Shown: one piece after another, positions 10,959-20,626 of the stretch
Layout of the letters: every line of letters starts with the position of its first letter
Numbering within the stretch: position 1 is the first letter of the stretch
Source of the DNA: Aquibaculum arenosum
GTDB taxonomy: Bacteria > Pseudomonadota > Alphaproteobacteria > Kiloniellales > DSM-21159
Length of the DNA stretch: 64,000 nucleotides
NCBI RefSeq assembly: GCF_029222965.1
Contig: NZ_JARHUD010000004.1
Coordinates: forward strand, 124,001 to 188,000
Reading direction: 5' to 3'
Translations under genes and position numbers: made by a program
Notes under the pieces: generated by a model
Told to the model about the DNA's origin: nothing
Databases searched by the model: none
What the model saw: only the letters and a program-made list of their open reading frames with translations

Positions 10959-12131
10959 TCAGGACTTGAGGTCGGCGCCGCCTGCGGAAAGGGGGACGAG
11001 CTTGACCCGCTGGCCCGCGGCTGCCAGCGCGAGGTCGCCGCGCTTGAGCGCCAGGGCATCCTTGCCGAAGATCTTGCGGCGCCAGCCCGTCAGCGCCGCC
11101 ACCTCGGCATTGTCGTCCAGGGCGATCTGCTCAAGATCGGCGCTGTTCGCCACCAGCTTCTGGGCGATGTCGTGCTCCTCGCACTTGTGCTTGAGCAGCA
11201 CCTTCAGCAGGTCGAGTAGGGCCTGCGGTGCTTCGGCATTGTCCACTTTGGGGGCCTGGGGAAGGCTATCCTTTGGCAGGGCAAGCACCGCCTCGATCTC
11301 GGCCAGGATTTCCTTGCCGATCCGCCCGCGCGCCACGTCAGCGTTCAGGCCACGCGTACGCCCCAGGGCGTCCGGCGTGGTGGGGAGCTGGGCGGCGAGG
11401 TCGTAGAGCTGCTCGTCGCGGATCACCCGGTTGCGTGGCACGTCCCGGCGCTGCGCCTCGCGCTCGCGCCAGCCGGCCAGCGCCTTGATGGCGGCGAGAT
11501 AGCGCCGGTCGCGCGAGCGGCTTTTCAGGCGTTTCCAGGCATTCTCTGGGTCGAGGTTGTAGGTCGCCGGATTGGTCAGCGTGGCCATTTCCTCGCTGAG
11601 CCACTCCGCTCGCCCGTTACGCTCCAGGCGGCTGCGCAGCTTGACGTAAACCGTGCGCAGATGCGTGACGTCGGACAGAGCATAGTCCAGCTCCCGCCGG
11701 CCCAGCGGACGCCGCGCCCAGTCGGTGAAGCGCGCGGACTTGTCGATTCGGGCATTGGCCAGGGCGCCGGCAAGCTTCTCGTAGCTCGCCTGCTCGCCAA
11801 AACCGCAGACCATGGCCGCCACCTGGGTGTCGAAAACGGGCTCCGGCAGGCGGCCGCAGAGATGATAGAAGATCTCCAGATCCTGCCGCGCGGCGTGGAA
11901 AACCTTCAGCACCCGCGTGTCGGCAAAGAGATCCAGCAGCGGCGTCAAATCCATGCCCGGTGCCAGAGGATCGATGATCGCCGGCTCGACCGGGCCGGCG
12001 ATCTGAATCAGGCAGAGCTTGGGCCAATAGGTTGTGTCGCGAACGAACTCCGTATCGACCGTAACGAAATCTGCGCTGCGCTGGGCCGCGCAATAGCCGG
12101 CGAGCGCGTCGGTATCTGTCAGGACTAGCAT
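10959..12131 (-). CDS. rnd: Ribonuclease D
   Basis: This 390-residue 3'-5' exoribonuclease acts in tRNA 3' maturation. The DEDDy motifs are visible: VDTEF (ExoI, Asp and Glu), HAARQDLEIF (ExoII Asp) and YALSDVTHLR (ExoIII Tyr/Asp). An HRDC domain follows (ALAGWREREAQRRDVPRNRV), and a second HRDC-like segment ends the protein. The ATG at 12131 is preferred over the in-frame TTG three codons upstream. It precedes hrpB on the same strand. Confidence 0.96.
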   Translation of the reverse strand: MLVLTDTDALAGYCAAQRSADFVTVDTEFVRDTTYWPKLCLIQIAGPVEPAIIDPLAPGMDLTPLLDLFADTRVLKVFHAARQDLEIFYHLCGRLPEPVFDTQVAAMVCGFGEQASYEKLAGALANARIDKSARFTDWARRPLGRRELDYALSDVTHLRTVYVKLRSRLERNGRAEWLSEEMATLTNPATYNLDPENAWKRLKSRSRDRRYLAAIKALAGWREREAQRRDVPRNRVIRDEQLYDLAAQLPTTPDALGRTRGLNADVARGRIGKEILAEIEAVLALPKDSLPQAPKVDNAEAPQALLDLLKVLLKHKCEEHDIAQKLVANSADLEQIALDDNAEVAALTGWRRKIFGKDALALKRGDLALAAAGQRVKLVPLSAGGADLKS

Positions 12132-12192
12132 GGCCGCCAATTATAGCGCGCCGCAGCGCGCCTCGAAAGGCGCAACCGCAGACCGCGTTGCG

Positions 12193-14187
12193 TCAAGCCT
12201 TCGCCGTTTCGGGCGCCCCCAGAGTGCGAACGACACGGCGCATTGCCAGCGTGCCCAGCACCAGTGCCACCAGACAGGCGACCGCGAAGGCGCCTGCAAG
12301 GGTGGTGTCGGGGATCAAGATGGCCCCAAAGCCCAGTGCGGCGATGACGACGCGCAGTCCTATGTCCGCAGCCTTGCTGTGCGACAGCCGCCCCTGGAAG
12401 GAGAGGCTGAGTGCCAGAGTGCCGGTCACGACGATTAGGAAGGCGGGGATTTGCGCCCAACCCGGGTTGAGCACCAACTCCGGATGGGTGAAGACCGCGG
12501 CCATCATGACCATCAGCGGCATGCACAGCACGATCGCATGCATCATGGTCCGTACGAAGGGGGCGTCCGCGATGCGTGAGGTCACGGCCGCCACCACCGA
12601 GGTGGGTGGCGAGAGCTCGCCGAAGACAGCGACGAAGAAGGCGAAGAAGTGCACAACCCAGGGGTCGAGCCCGGCCCTGATCATGAAGGGCGCGATGACC
12701 ACCGCGGTGATGATGTAGGTCGGCGCCACCGGCAGGCCCATGCCCACCAGGTAGCCGAAGCCGAAGGCCACCAGCACCATGACGATGAGATTGATGCCGG
12801 CGCCTTCCATCAGGATGACGCCAACCTTGGTCGGCACGCCGGTGATGGTGAAGCTCGCGGTCAGGATGCCCAGGGTGGCGAGCAGGATGGCCAGTTCGCA
12901 GGTGATCGTCGCGAAGGATTCGATCATCCGCAGGAAGGGCCGTGCAATCTCCCGGATGTCGAAAAGGCGCTCCTTGACCACGCGGAAGAGGAAGACCGCC
13001 GCCATGACAAGGAAGAGATAGATGAAGACCGTCTGCGCTGCCGACATGGCCGCGCGCCGCTCGACACCCATGAAATAGACCAGACCCACCACCGCCAGGG
13101 CATAGGCGGCGATGTTGAAGCGGTCGAGATGGCGCAGCGGGCCGACCTTGTCCACCAGGGTGCGGTGCTGGAAGCGCAGGGCGAGAAGGTAGACGGCGAA
13201 CGCCACGCCGATGAAGTAGACGAAGGCCGGTGCGAAGCCGCGGGCAACCACGTCGAAGTAGCTCACCCGCAGGTACTCGGCCATCAGGAAGGCCGCGATT
13301 CCCATCAGGGGCGGCATGAGCTGCCCGCCCAGCGAGGAGGCGGTTTCCACTGCTGCTGCGGTGACGCGGGGAAAGCCCGCGCGCACCAGTGCCGGGATGG
13401 TGGCCGATCCGGTGGTTGCTGCGTTTGCGGCGCCAGAGCCGGAAACAGCGGCGACCGCCAAGGAGCCGACCACCACCGCCTGCGGCAGCATGGTGGGCGA
13501 TTGTGCTGCCAGCCGCGACGAGCCGTGCAGGATGGAATCGATGCAACCGAAGGCGCGCAGCACGGCAAGGACCAGAATGAAGGACCCGATCAGGGTGAGG
13601 CCGAGCTGCGGCAGGCGCTCGAAGATGCCGGTCGACATCTCGACGCTGATTGAACTGGCCACCCGCTCCCAGGACATGCCCGGGTGGTTGAATAGGCCCG
13701 GGACCACATAGCCGTAGACGGTGTAGAGGATCAGCAGGAGATTGATGACGAAGAGTACGAAGTAGCGCCGGCGCGTGTATTCGAGGATCAGCGCCGCCAT
13801 CCCGGCACCCACGATCAGGTCGTGGGTGTTCCACATGCCCATGCGGTAGATGCGGATGCCGTCGAACTCGGTCCGGAGATAGTAGGCGGCGTAGACGCTG
13901 AAGCCGATGTAAACGAGGGCAAAAAGCCACGGCAGCGCCGGCCCCAGTGCCGGGTAGAGCATCTGCTTGCGCAGGTCGTTCAGGATGACGATGCACAGCG
14001 TGATCGGCATCATTGTGACCGCCAGCAGGGAGGGACCCCCGGCGCCGGTCATGTAGTAGCGGAAAAGGTAGACGAAAAAGCCGGTGCAGAAGACGTAGAA
14101 CAGGATGTCGGCGACCAGGCCAAGCCGCTGCTTGAGCGGGGTGTCCCGGGGCGGCGGTCCAGTTTCCAATTCGACGATATCCGACAT
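12193..14187 (-). CDS. TRAP transporter permease, fused 4TM/12TM (DctQM type)
   Basis: This 664-residue integral membrane protein is almost entirely hydrophobic. The N-terminal four-helix DctQ-like part is followed by a DctM-like domain with the glycine-rich signature SGSGAANAATTGSATIPALV, the LGGQLMPPLMG segment and a repeat at FGELSPPTSVVAAV. This fused architecture is characteristic of TAXI-type TRAP systems, which import organic acids with a sodium gradient. It is encoded downstream of the binding protein, from which it is separated by a strong hairpin. Confidence 0.95.
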   Translation of the reverse strand: MSDIVELETGPPPRDTPLKQRLGLVADILFYVFCTGFFVYLFRYYMTGAGGPSLLAVTMMPITLCIVILNDLRKQMLYPALGPALPWLFALVYIGFSVYAAYYLRTEFDGIRIYRMGMWNTHDLIVGAGMAALILEYTRRRYFVLFVINLLLILYTVYGYVVPGLFNHPGMSWERVASSISVEMSTGIFERLPQLGLTLIGSFILVLAVLRAFGCIDSILHGSSRLAAQSPTMLPQAVVVGSLAVAAVSGSGAANAATTGSATIPALVRAGFPRVTAAAVETASSLGGQLMPPLMGIAAFLMAEYLRVSYFDVVARGFAPAFVYFIGVAFAVYLLALRFQHRTLVDKVGPLRHLDRFNIAAYALAVVGLVYFMGVERRAAMSAAQTVFIYLFLVMAAVFLFRVVKERLFDIREIARPFLRMIESFATITCELAILLATLGILTASFTITGVPTKVGVILMEGAGINLIVMVLVAFGFGYLVGMGLPVAPTYIITAVVIAPFMIRAGLDPWVVHFFAFFVAVFGELSPPTSVVAAVTSRIADAPFVRTMMHAIVLCMPLMVMMAAVFTHPELVLNPGWAQIPAFLIVVTGTLALSLSFQGRLSHSKAADIGLRVVIAALGFGAILIPDTTLAGAFAVACLVALVLGTLAMRRVVRTLGAPETAKA

Positions 14188-14224
14188 CCTCTTGTGTCTC
14201 TTGCGGCTGGTGGGATCAGATTCA

Positions 14225-14255
14225 ACCGCCCCCGGCCGATCGGACCGGGGGCGGT
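14225..14255 (-). terminator. Hairpin between TRAP binding-protein and permease genes
   Basis: An 11-bp perfect inverted repeat (ACCGCCCCCGG with CCGGGGGCGGT) encloses a nine-base loop. It sits in the 112-base gap between the binding-protein stop and the permease start. No long T-run follows on the minus strand, so it more likely attenuates transcription or protects the 3' end of the binding-protein message than fully terminates. This would allow more binding protein than permease. Confidence 0.7.
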
Positions 14256-14299
14256 GTCTCAGGGGCGGGCGTTGAGCGCCCTGTACACGGTAGGATTAC

Positions 14300-15334
14300 T
14301 TATTCCGCGATGCGGTCGTCCCAATCCTCGTTCCAGGCGTCGCGATCCTGGAGGAAGCGGGCCAGCCCCGGATGGATCGGGGCAGCATCGCCGATGGACT
14401 CGATGCCACGCACCTGCATGCCGACGAGATCGTCTTGCAACTGGGACAGGCCGGGGTCCGCCGCGACAAGCTCGTCGACATTCTCCTCGACCACCTCGAG
14501 CATGCGGTAGACGGTATCGGCGTCTACATTCATGCCGACGTGGAAACCATAATAGAAGGGAACGGCCACCACTTCGTCGGCGCCGATGGCATTGTCGTAG
14601 GCATCGGCACTGATACGAACCACCTGGATGCCCGCATCTGCGAGTTCCTGAATTTCCTCGTCACTGGGATTGAGGACGTGGACGTCCGTGCTCATGAGCG
14701 CTTCCTGCACCCAGGGGGACGCACTCGCTTCGCCGGCCGTGTAGATCGAGAAGGCATCGACCGTGCCGTTCTGGAGCGACTGGGCCGTCAGGCCAGTGTC
14801 GAGCTCCACATACTCATGACCGACTTCGAGGGCGTTCATCGCGCGCTCTAGAGCCGCGCGCGTGTCCCAGGGCGCCGGGCTGGTGAAGACGGGGCGGCCG
14901 CTCAGCGAGCGCCAGCCCTCATACTCGCCGATGTCCTCGGCGCGCACGCCCAAGCCCATCTCCAGCGTGTAGGCCCAGAAGGACTGAGTGAGCTCGTTCT
15001 CGCCCGGCTCGAAGCCTTCGTAGCGGCCGGTGTCTCCGGCAATCTCGTGAAAGGCGACGTCGGCACCATAGTAGCCGTCGAACTGCCCCGCCGAGAAGCC
15101 ACGCACCGAGGCCGCCGCCCCGGGGGTCGGCATCACCGTGATCGAGATCTCATCCATGTTGCTGTTCAGAATCTGGGACAGGCTCACCAGCGCACGGTGA
15201 CCGGCGGAGCCGACAGAGGACGTCGCCCAGCGAATTTCCTGAGTGTCCTGCGCCGTGGCCGGTGAGGACATCAGGCCCCCGCTCAGTCCGACGGCGGCAA
15301 CGCCCGCTGCCAGAGTTAGGATCGGATGTTTCAT
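14300..15334 (-). CDS. TAXI family TRAP transporter solute-binding protein
   Basis: The 344-residue periplasmic binding protein has a signal peptide (start MKHPILTLAAGVAAVGLSGG, cleavage likely after ATA). The mature part begins with the TAXI pattern IRWATSSVGSAGHRALVSLS and later shows VSAFSIYTAGEASASP-like and GFHVGMNVDADTVYRM segments of the family. GGGAGG lies upstream of the ATG and fixes the start, so a longer frame from 15496 is rejected. It feeds the fused permease downstream. The ligand is not deducible; glutamate- or dicarboxylate-like compounds are usual guesses. Confidence 0.94.
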   Translation of the reverse strand: MKHPILTLAAGVAAVGLSGGLMSSPATAQDTQEIRWATSSVGSAGHRALVSLSQILNSNMDEISITVMPTPGAAASVRGFSAGQFDGYYGADVAFHEIAGDTGRYEGFEPGENELTQSFWAYTLEMGLGVRAEDIGEYEGWRSLSGRPVFTSPAPWDTRAALERAMNALEVGHEYVELDTGLTAQSLQNGTVDAFSIYTAGEASASPWVQEALMSTDVHVLNPSDEEIQELADAGIQVVRISADAYDNAIGADEVVAVPFYYGFHVGMNVDADTVYRMLEVVEENVDELVAADPGLSQLQDDLVGMQVRGIESIGDAAPIHPGLARFLQDRDAWNEDWDDRIAE

Positions 15335-15835
15335 GCGAGCCTCCCAATGTTGATCAAATCCAGTTTGTGCAGGAACTATAACCTGTCGATGCAACTGCTC
15401 ACAACCGCTGATCAACAGCCAGTCAAGTTCGCGGTGAGCCATTGGCAGCGAACTATTTGTACACCAATGTTTGGCTGTAATCGATTCCCCGCTCACCTAG
15501 AAGGCCTACTTGATCCGACATCAACGGCGAGTGCCTGTCGAGCCGCTGTGGGATGGTGCTGATTCTTCGTGCATCGGCAATTCCACCGCCTGGCCTTCTC
15601 CCTGTGCCCCGATCCTTGACAAACACCCGCCGCTCGTTGCCTCTTGCCGCCGCCTTTTCGACGCGCGCGCGTCCTTGTGAAGCGCGGCGTCGGGGCCTGG
15701 ACAAGGTCGTTCTCGATCGCGTTTGCCTGGCGAGCCGATTGAGTGCGAGACGATCCAGCATCATTCGCGGCTGAACAGCCGCTTGCCTGCTCGCTCATGG
15801 GGGCAGGCGCGGGGCCCTTCGAAACGGAAAAGCCA
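15335..15835. other. Divergent intergenic region, TRAP operon / aspS
   Basis: This 501-base stretch separates the divergent binding-protein gene and aspS. Short open frames on both strands lack ribosome sites, start within one another and have arginine/alanine-rich shadow composition, so I call no gene. The left part is noticeably less GC-rich, as expected for a promoter of the TRAP operon. It contains one small dyad listed separately. No tRNA, riboswitch or strong terminator was recognised. Confidence 0.5.
15457..15466. promoter_or_regulatory. Possible GntR-type half-palindrome upstream of TRAP operon
   Basis: The bases TTGTACACCA form an imperfect TNGT-NN-ACNA dyad about 120 bases upstream of the binding-protein start. 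GntR-family regulators often control TRAP operons through such sites. No GntR gene is present in the window, so this is only a candidate. Confidence 0.22.
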
Positions 15836-17626
15836 ATGCACGCCTATCGTACCCACACCTGCGGTGAACTGCGCGCCTCCCATGCTGGCACGCAAGCGCG
15901 CCTGTCCGGCTGGATCCAACGCAAGCGCGACCATGGTCAGCTGCTGTTCGTGGACCTGCGCGACCACTTCGGGATCACCCAGTGTGTGGTGGACGTCTCG
16001 TCGCCGATCTTTGCGGAGGTCGAGGCAGCCCGGCCGGAGAGCGTGGTGACCATCACGGGCACGGTGGTCGAGCGCTCGGCGGAAACGGTCAATCCGAAGG
16101 TGCCGACAGGCGCGGTGGAACTGCGCATCGAGGCCTTTACCCTGCAGTCCCGCGCCGACCTCCTGCCGCTGCAGGTTAACTCGGAAGAGGATGCCGGCGA
16201 AGACATCCGTCTGCGCTACCGTTACCTCGATTTGCGCCGTGAAAAGATGCAGCGCAAAATCGTGCTGCGCGGCAAGGTGATCAATTCGATCCGGCGCCGG
16301 ATGATCGAGCAGGACTTCGTCGAGTTCCAGACGCCGATCCTCACCGCCTCCAGCCCCGAAGGCGCGCGTGATTTCCTGGTGCCGAGCCGTCTGCACCCGG
16401 GCAAGTTCTACGCGCTGCCCCAGGCGCCGCAGATGTTCAAGCAGCTGGTCATGGTAGCAGGCTTTGACCGCTACTTTCAGATCGCGCCCTGTTTCCGAGA
16501 CGAGGACAGCCGCGCCGACCGCTCGCCGGGCGAGTTCTACCAGCTCGACTTCGAGATGAGTTTCGTGACGCAAGAGGACGTCTTCGCCGCCATCGAGCCG
16601 GTGTTGCATGGGGTCTTCGAGGAGTTCGCTGACGGCCGTAAGGTCTCCCCGGCGCCCTTCCCGCGCATTCCCTTCGACGAGGCCATGCGCAAGTACGGCT
16701 CCGACAAGCCTGACCTGCGCAATCCCATCGAGATGGAAGCAGTGACCGAGCACTTCGCCGGTTCCGGCTTCAAGGTCTTCGCGGGCATGATCGAAAAGGA
16801 CCCCCAGGTCGAGGTCTGGGCGATTCCGGCGCCGGGTGGCGGCAGCCGCGCCTTTTGTGATCGCATGAACTCCTGGGCGCAGGGCGAGGGGCAGCCGGGT
16901 CTGGGCTACATCTTCTTCCGCGAGGGTGAAGGGGCCGGCCCCGTGGCCAAGAACATCGGCCCGGAACGCACGGCCGCGATCCGCGAGCAGCTTGGGCTCA
17001 AGGACGGCGATGCCGTCTTCTTCGTCGCCGGGCTGCCGAGAAAGTTCGCCGCTTTCGCCGGTCAGGCTCGCACCCGCGTTGGCCAGGAACTGGACCTGAT
17101 TGAAAGCGGCGTCTTCAAGTTCTGCTGGATCGTCGACTTCCCGATGTACGAGCAGGACGAGGAGACGGGGCAGATCGAGTTCTCCCACAACCCCTTCTCC
17201 ATGCCGCAAGGCGGACTGGACGCGCTGGAAAACCAGGATCCGCTCACCATCAAGGCCTTCCAGTACGACATCGTCTGCAACGGCGTGGAACTGTCCTCCG
17301 GCGCGATCCGGAACCATCTGCCGGAAGTGATGATCAAGGCCTTCGAGATCGCTGGCTACGGCAAGGAAGAGGTGGAGGCGCGCTTCGGCGGCCTGTTCAA
17401 CGCCTTCCGCTACGGCGCGCCGCCCCATGGCGGCTCGGCACCGGGCATCGACCGCATCGTCATGCTGCTGGCCGACGAGCCCAATATCCGCGAGGTCATC
17501 CTCTTCCCGATGAACCAGCGCGCGGAGGACCTGATGATGGCGGCCCCGGCCGAAGTGCCGGCGGAGCGCCTGAAGGAACTGCACCTCAAGCTGGCTCTGC
17601 CGCCGAAGGTCGTGAAGGAGGGCTAA
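15836..17626 (+). CDS. aspS: Aspartyl-tRNA synthetase
   Basis: This 596-residue class II synthetase charges tRNA with aspartate. It has an N-terminal OB-fold anticodon-binding domain ([20 protein letters not shown]) and motif 2 within [20 protein letters not shown]. The bacterial GAD insertion follows, and motif 3 is at [16 protein letters not shown]. Alphaproteobacterial AspRS is usually non-discriminating where GatCAB makes Asn-tRNA; that is family knowledge, not visible here. The ATG at 15836 opens the usual [13 protein letters not shown]-terminus. Longer upstream frames are rejected. Confidence 0.98.
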   Translation: MHAYRTHTCGELRASHAGTQARLSGWIQRKRDHGQLLFVDLRDHFGITQCVVDVSSPIFAEVEAARPESVVTITGTVVERSAETVNPKVPTGAVELRIEAFTLQSRADLLPLQVNSEEDAGEDIRLRYRYLDLRREKMQRKIVLRGKVINSIRRRMIEQDFVEFQTPILTASSPEGARDFLVPSRLHPGKFYALPQAPQMFKQLVMVAGFDRYFQIAPCFRDEDSRADRSPGEFYQLDFEMSFVTQEDVFAAIEPVLHGVFEEFADGRKVSPAPFPRIPFDEAMRKYGSDKPDLRNPIEMEAVTEHFAGSGFKVFAGMIEKDPQVEVWAIPAPGGGSRAFCDRMNSWAQGEGQPGLGYIFFREGEGAGPVAKNIGPERTAAIREQLGLKDGDAVFFVAGLPRKFAAFAGQARTRVGQELDLIESGVFKFCWIVDFPMYEQDEETGQIEFSHNPFSMPQGGLDALENQDPLTIKAFQYDIVCNGVELSSGAIRNHLPEVMIKAFEIAGYGKEEVEARFGGLFNAFRYGAPPHGGSAPGIDRIVMLLADEPNIREVILFPMNQRAEDLMMAAPAEVPAERLKELHLKLALPPKVVKEG

Positions 17627-17664
17627 GGGCGCCTCTTGGTGCCAAGGCCCGGAAGTGTGTGCGT

Positions 17665-17682
17665 GCGGCCCTGAGGGGCCGC
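17665..17682. terminator. GC-rich hairpin between aspS and sodium-channel gene
   Basis: A seven-base stem (GCGGCCC with GGGCCGC) with a TGAG loop lies in the 63-base gap between two convergent genes. It has no T-run. It may serve both strands as a weak or Rho-assisted end. Confidence 0.45.
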
Positions 17683-17689
17683 CGCTCGC

Positions 17690-18517
17690 CTATTGCCCCT
17701 GATCCTCTGACCGCCGCTCTTGGCGCATCTCCGTCACCTCCTGCCGCAGGCTGCGCAGCTCTGCCAGGATGGCTTCGGCGTCGGCGTGGGCCTGTTCGCG
17801 CTCGGCCTCTACCTCCGACTGGTGCTGGCTTTGCATGGCATCGACGATGATGCCGATGAAGAGGTTCAGCACGGTGAAGGAGGTCAGCATGATGAAGGGC
17901 ACGAAGAACAGCCAGGCGATGGGATAGGTTTCCATCACCGGCCGCACGATACCCATGGACCAGGATTCCAGTGTCATGATCTGGAACAGCGAGTAAGACG
18001 AGGCACCGATGGTGCCGAACCACTCCGGGAAGCTCGCGCCGTAGAGCCGCGTGGCGATGACGGCGAAGACGTAATAGACCAGGGCGAGTAGGGCTACGAT
18101 CGACCCCATGCCGGGGATGGCGCTCAGCAGCGCGCCCACCACACGGCGCATCGAGGGGATGCCGGAGACGAGGCGCATGACGCGCAGCACGCGCAGCGCC
18201 CGCAAGACCGAAAGGTTGCCGGTGGCCGGCACCAGCGCCACGGCCACCACCAGGAAGTCGAAAATGTTCCAGGGATCACGGACAAACCGCCGCCCGTGGA
18301 CCAGGATCTTGGCCCCCAGTTCGAGCACGAAGACGGCGAGAATCAGGCTGTCCAGAACGCGCAGCAGCTCGCCGGCGGCCTCGCGCGCCGTGGCACTGGT
18401 TTCCAGGCCCAGGACCACCGCGTTGATGACGATCAGCGTCATGATGATGCGCTGGCTGCGCGGGTGCTCGACCAGCGCCCGCAGCTTCTCACGCCACGCC
18501 GATTGCCCCGCGGTCAT
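17690..18517 (-). CDS. Bacterial voltage-gated sodium channel (NaChBac/BacNav type)
   Basis: This 275-residue single-domain channel has six membrane segments. S4 carries four arginines at three-residue spacing (Arg106, 109, 112, 115), the voltage sensor. The pore loop reads TLESWSM at residues 182-188, the selectivity filter reported for NavAb-like channels. A charged coiled-coil (about residues 230-270) follows S6 and should hold the tetramer together. Such channels occur in marine and alkaliphilic bacteria, where they supply sodium for motility or pH homeostasis. The gene stands alone, convergent with aspS and downstream of metW on the same strand. Confidence 0.93.
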   Translation of the reverse strand: MTAGQSAWREKLRALVEHPRSQRIIMTLIVINAVVLGLETSATAREAAGELLRVLDSLILAVFVLELGAKILVHGRRFVRDPWNIFDFLVVAVALVPATGNLSVLRALRVLRVMRLVSGIPSMRRVVGALLSAIPGMGSIVALLALVYYVFAVIATRLYGASFPEWFGTIGASSYSLFQIMTLESWSMGIVRPVMETYPIAWLFFVPFIMLTSFTVLNLFIGIIVDAMQSQHQSEVEAEREQAHADAEAILAELRSLRQEVTEMRQERRSEDQGQ

Positions 18518-18556
18518 GCCCGGTCCCTCACTGTGCGTTCCTCATTGGCCGGTCTT

Positions 18557-19198
18557 TCAATCGCGTCTTAGAAGGAACACTCCGTCCTGTCCCAGGAGGT
18601 TGGCCAGCGTGGGCGAGGTGATCTCCTTCGGGGTGCCGTCGTCGCGCACCGTGAAGGCATGGTCCACGGCAATCCCTTCCTCGCGGCAGAGCGAGAGGAA
18701 GTCCAGCAGGGTGCAGAGGTGGATGTTCTCCGTCTCATACCAGGCTTCAGGCAGCGAGGGTGTTTGCGGCATGCGCCCGTGCAGCAGCAGGGACAGGCGG
18801 ATGCGCCAGTAGCCGAAGTTGGGGAAGGAGACGATGGCACGCCGGCCGATGCGCACCAGCTGCCGCAGGACGGCGCGCGGGTCGCGGGTCGCCTGCAGGG
18901 TCTTGCTCAGCACGGCCACATCGAATGCGCCGTCCGGGTAATGCGACAGCGCGGTGTCCGCATCGCCCTGCACGACGGAAAGACCGCGCGCCACCGAGGC
19001 GTTCACGCCTGTCTGGCTGAGTTCCATCCCGCGGCCGACGACGGACTTTTCCCGTACCAGGAACTCCAGCAGCAAGCCGTCGCCGCAGCCGATATCGAGC
19101 ACGCGGCTTCCGGGCTCGATCAACTCGGCAATCAGCCGAAGGTCCGAGCGCCCGAGGCTGCCCGCTGTCGGCGTGGAGAGAGGCTGCGCCCGGCTCAT
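18557..19198 (-). CDS. metW: Methionine biosynthesis protein MetW
   Basis: This 213-residue protein has a SAM-methyltransferase-like fold with [16 protein letters not shown] as the nucleotide-binding loop and [20 protein letters not shown] as the MetW signature. MetW partners MetX in homoserine activation; no methyltransferase activity is firmly established. Its ATG overlaps the metX stop by four bases (ATGA), indicating translational coupling. Confidence 0.96.
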   Translation of the reverse strand: MSRAQPLSTPTAGSLGRSDLRLIAELIEPGSRVLDIGCGDGLLLEFLVREKSVVGRGMELSQTGVNASVARGLSVVQGDADTALSHYPDGAFDVAVLSKTLQATRDPRAVLRQLVRIGRRAIVSFPNFGYWRIRLSLLLHGRMPQTPSLPEAWYETENIHLCTLLDFLSLCREEGIAVDHAFTVRDDGTPKEITSPTLANLLGQDGVFLLRRD

Positions 19199-20421
19199 GA
19201 GATCCGCTCTTCGCTCGGGTCTCGTTCGCCCAACTCAAGTGGAATCAGGTCCCCCGTCGGCAGGTCCAGCCGTTCCGCCGAGCCGTTGAGGAAGCCGTGC
19301 AGCGTGGCGTGGAACTCGGGCTCGTTCAACAGGAAGGCATCGTGTCCCTTGTCGCTTTCGATTTCCACGAAGCTGACGTCGGCAGCGACGGCGTTCAGGG
19401 CGTGCACCACGCGCTTGGCCTCGGATGTCGGAAAGAGCCAATCGCTGGTGAAGGAGACCAGGCAAAAGCGCACTGGCGAGTCACGGAAAGCTCCGGCCAG
19501 CACCCCGGCATGGTCGGCGGCGAGGTCGAAATAGTCCATTGCCCGGGTGATGTAGAGGTAGGAGTTCGCATCGAAACGCTCGACAAAGCTGGCGCCCTGG
19601 TAGCGCAGATAGCTTTCCACCTGGAAATCTGCGTCGAAGCCATAGCTGAGCGCGCCCCGGTCCTGGAGCCGTCGGCCGAACTTGCGGTGCAACGCCGGCT
19701 CAGAGAGATAGGTGACATGGGCGGTCATCCGCGCCACTGCCAAGCCGCGGCGCGGCACGCTGCCGGCCTCGAGATAGCGCCCGCCGCGCCAATCGGGATC
19801 GGCCATGATCGCCTGGCGGCCGATTTCGTGAAAAGCGATGTTCTGCGCGCTGTGGTGGGCGGCCGTGGCGATGGCGATGACGCTGTGCACGCGTTCGGGG
19901 TGGTGCGCTGCCATCTGCAGCGCCTGCATCCCGCCCATGGAGCCGCCGATGGCGCAGAAGAGCTTGTCGATACCCAGATGGTCCAGCACCCTCAACTGCG
20001 CGCGCACCATGTCGGCGATGGTCACCACGGGAAAATCGAGGCCCCAGGGCTCGCCGGTCTCGGGATTGATCTCCTTCGGTCCCGTCGAACCCATGCAGCC
20101 GCCGGGCACATTCACACAGATGATGAAATAGTGCCGGGTGTCGAGCGGTCGCCCCGGGCCGATCATCACTTCCCACCAACCGGGCCGGCCGGTGATCGGG
20201 TGATCCTCGGCGGCAAACTGGTCGCCGGTGAGCGCGTGAAAGACCAGGATGGCATTGCTGCGCTCGGCGTTCAGCTCACCATAGGTCTGGTAGGCCAGCA
20301 CAGCCGGTGCAAGCGCGGCGCCGCAGTCCAGCTCCAAAGGTCGCTCCGGTCCGATTTCGAGCCGGTGACCGGGCAGGGCGCGCTGAATCTCGGGGGATTT
20401 CGAGGAGCTTGGACCGGCCAT
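19195..20421 (-). CDS. metX: Homoserine O-acetyltransferase
   Basis: This 408-residue alpha/beta-hydrolase performs the first committed step of methionine synthesis. The nucleophile Ser161 lies in GGSMGGMQ, the catalytic His in DKGHDAFL near the C-terminus, and the family segment [12 protein letters not shown] at about residues 104-115. Family members use acetyl-CoA or succinyl-CoA and sequence alone does not settle the donor. It is followed directly by metW. A promoter-like element precedes it, and no SAM-II-type riboswitch was recognised. Confidence 0.96.
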   Translation of the reverse strand: MAGPSSSKSPEIQRALPGHRLEIGPERPLELDCGAALAPAVLAYQTYGELNAERSNAILVFHALTGDQFAAEDHPITGRPGWWEVMIGPGRPLDTRHYFIICVNVPGGCMGSTGPKEINPETGEPWGLDFPVVTIADMVRAQLRVLDHLGIDKLFCAIGGSMGGMQALQMAAHHPERVHSVIAIATAAHHSAQNIAFHEIGRQAIMADPDWRGGRYLEAGSVPRRGLAVARMTAHVTYLSEPALHRKFGRRLQDRGALSYGFDADFQVESYLRYQGASFVERFDANSYLYITRAMDYFDLAADHAGVLAGAFRDSPVRFCLVSFTSDWLFPTSEAKRVVHALNAVAADVSFVEIESDKGHDAFLLNEPEFHATLHGFLNGSAERLDLPTGDLIPLELGERDPSEERIS

Positions 20422-20479
20422 GGGCTGCGAAGATGCGACTACTCTGGTGTAACGGGGTGCAAACGGTGGAGTGATCGCA

Positions 20480-20509
20480 CACTAAGGAAGCGGGGACCCT
20501 TTCTGTCAA
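20480..20509 (-). promoter_or_regulatory. Candidate sigma-70-type promoter of metXW
   Basis: On the minus strand a perfect TTGACA is followed after 18 bases by TTAGTG, a weak -10 match. Transcription would begin roughly 50 bases before the metX ATG. The element rests on pattern alone. Confidence 0.4.
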
Positions 20510-20626
20510 TGCCCCTTTCCGGGAAGCAGCTCCGGCGTCCGCTCAGCGCAAAGGTTGCGGGATTCCTTTGATTTTCGTCGATTCTGCGACTAACACTGGG
20601 CGCCCTTAGAACCAAGATCCCGGACA

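Noticed and set aside
12125-13996. A 623-codon minus-strand frame overlapping the TRAP permease
   Set aside because: It is out of frame with the permease, is His/Arg/Pro-rich and has no recognisable domain; the permease frame explains the region.
15453-15798. Two short minus-strand ORFs in the TRAP-aspS gap
   Set aside because: They overlap one another, lack ribosome sites and have arginine/alanine-rich shadow composition.
15761-17584. A 607-codon frame antisense to aspS
   Set aside because: The aspS frame carries every synthetase motif; the antisense frame is compositional shadow.
20422-20626. A SAM-II-type riboswitch upstream of metX
   Set aside because: The expected conserved pseudoknot sequences are not present; only a promoter-like pair could be supported.
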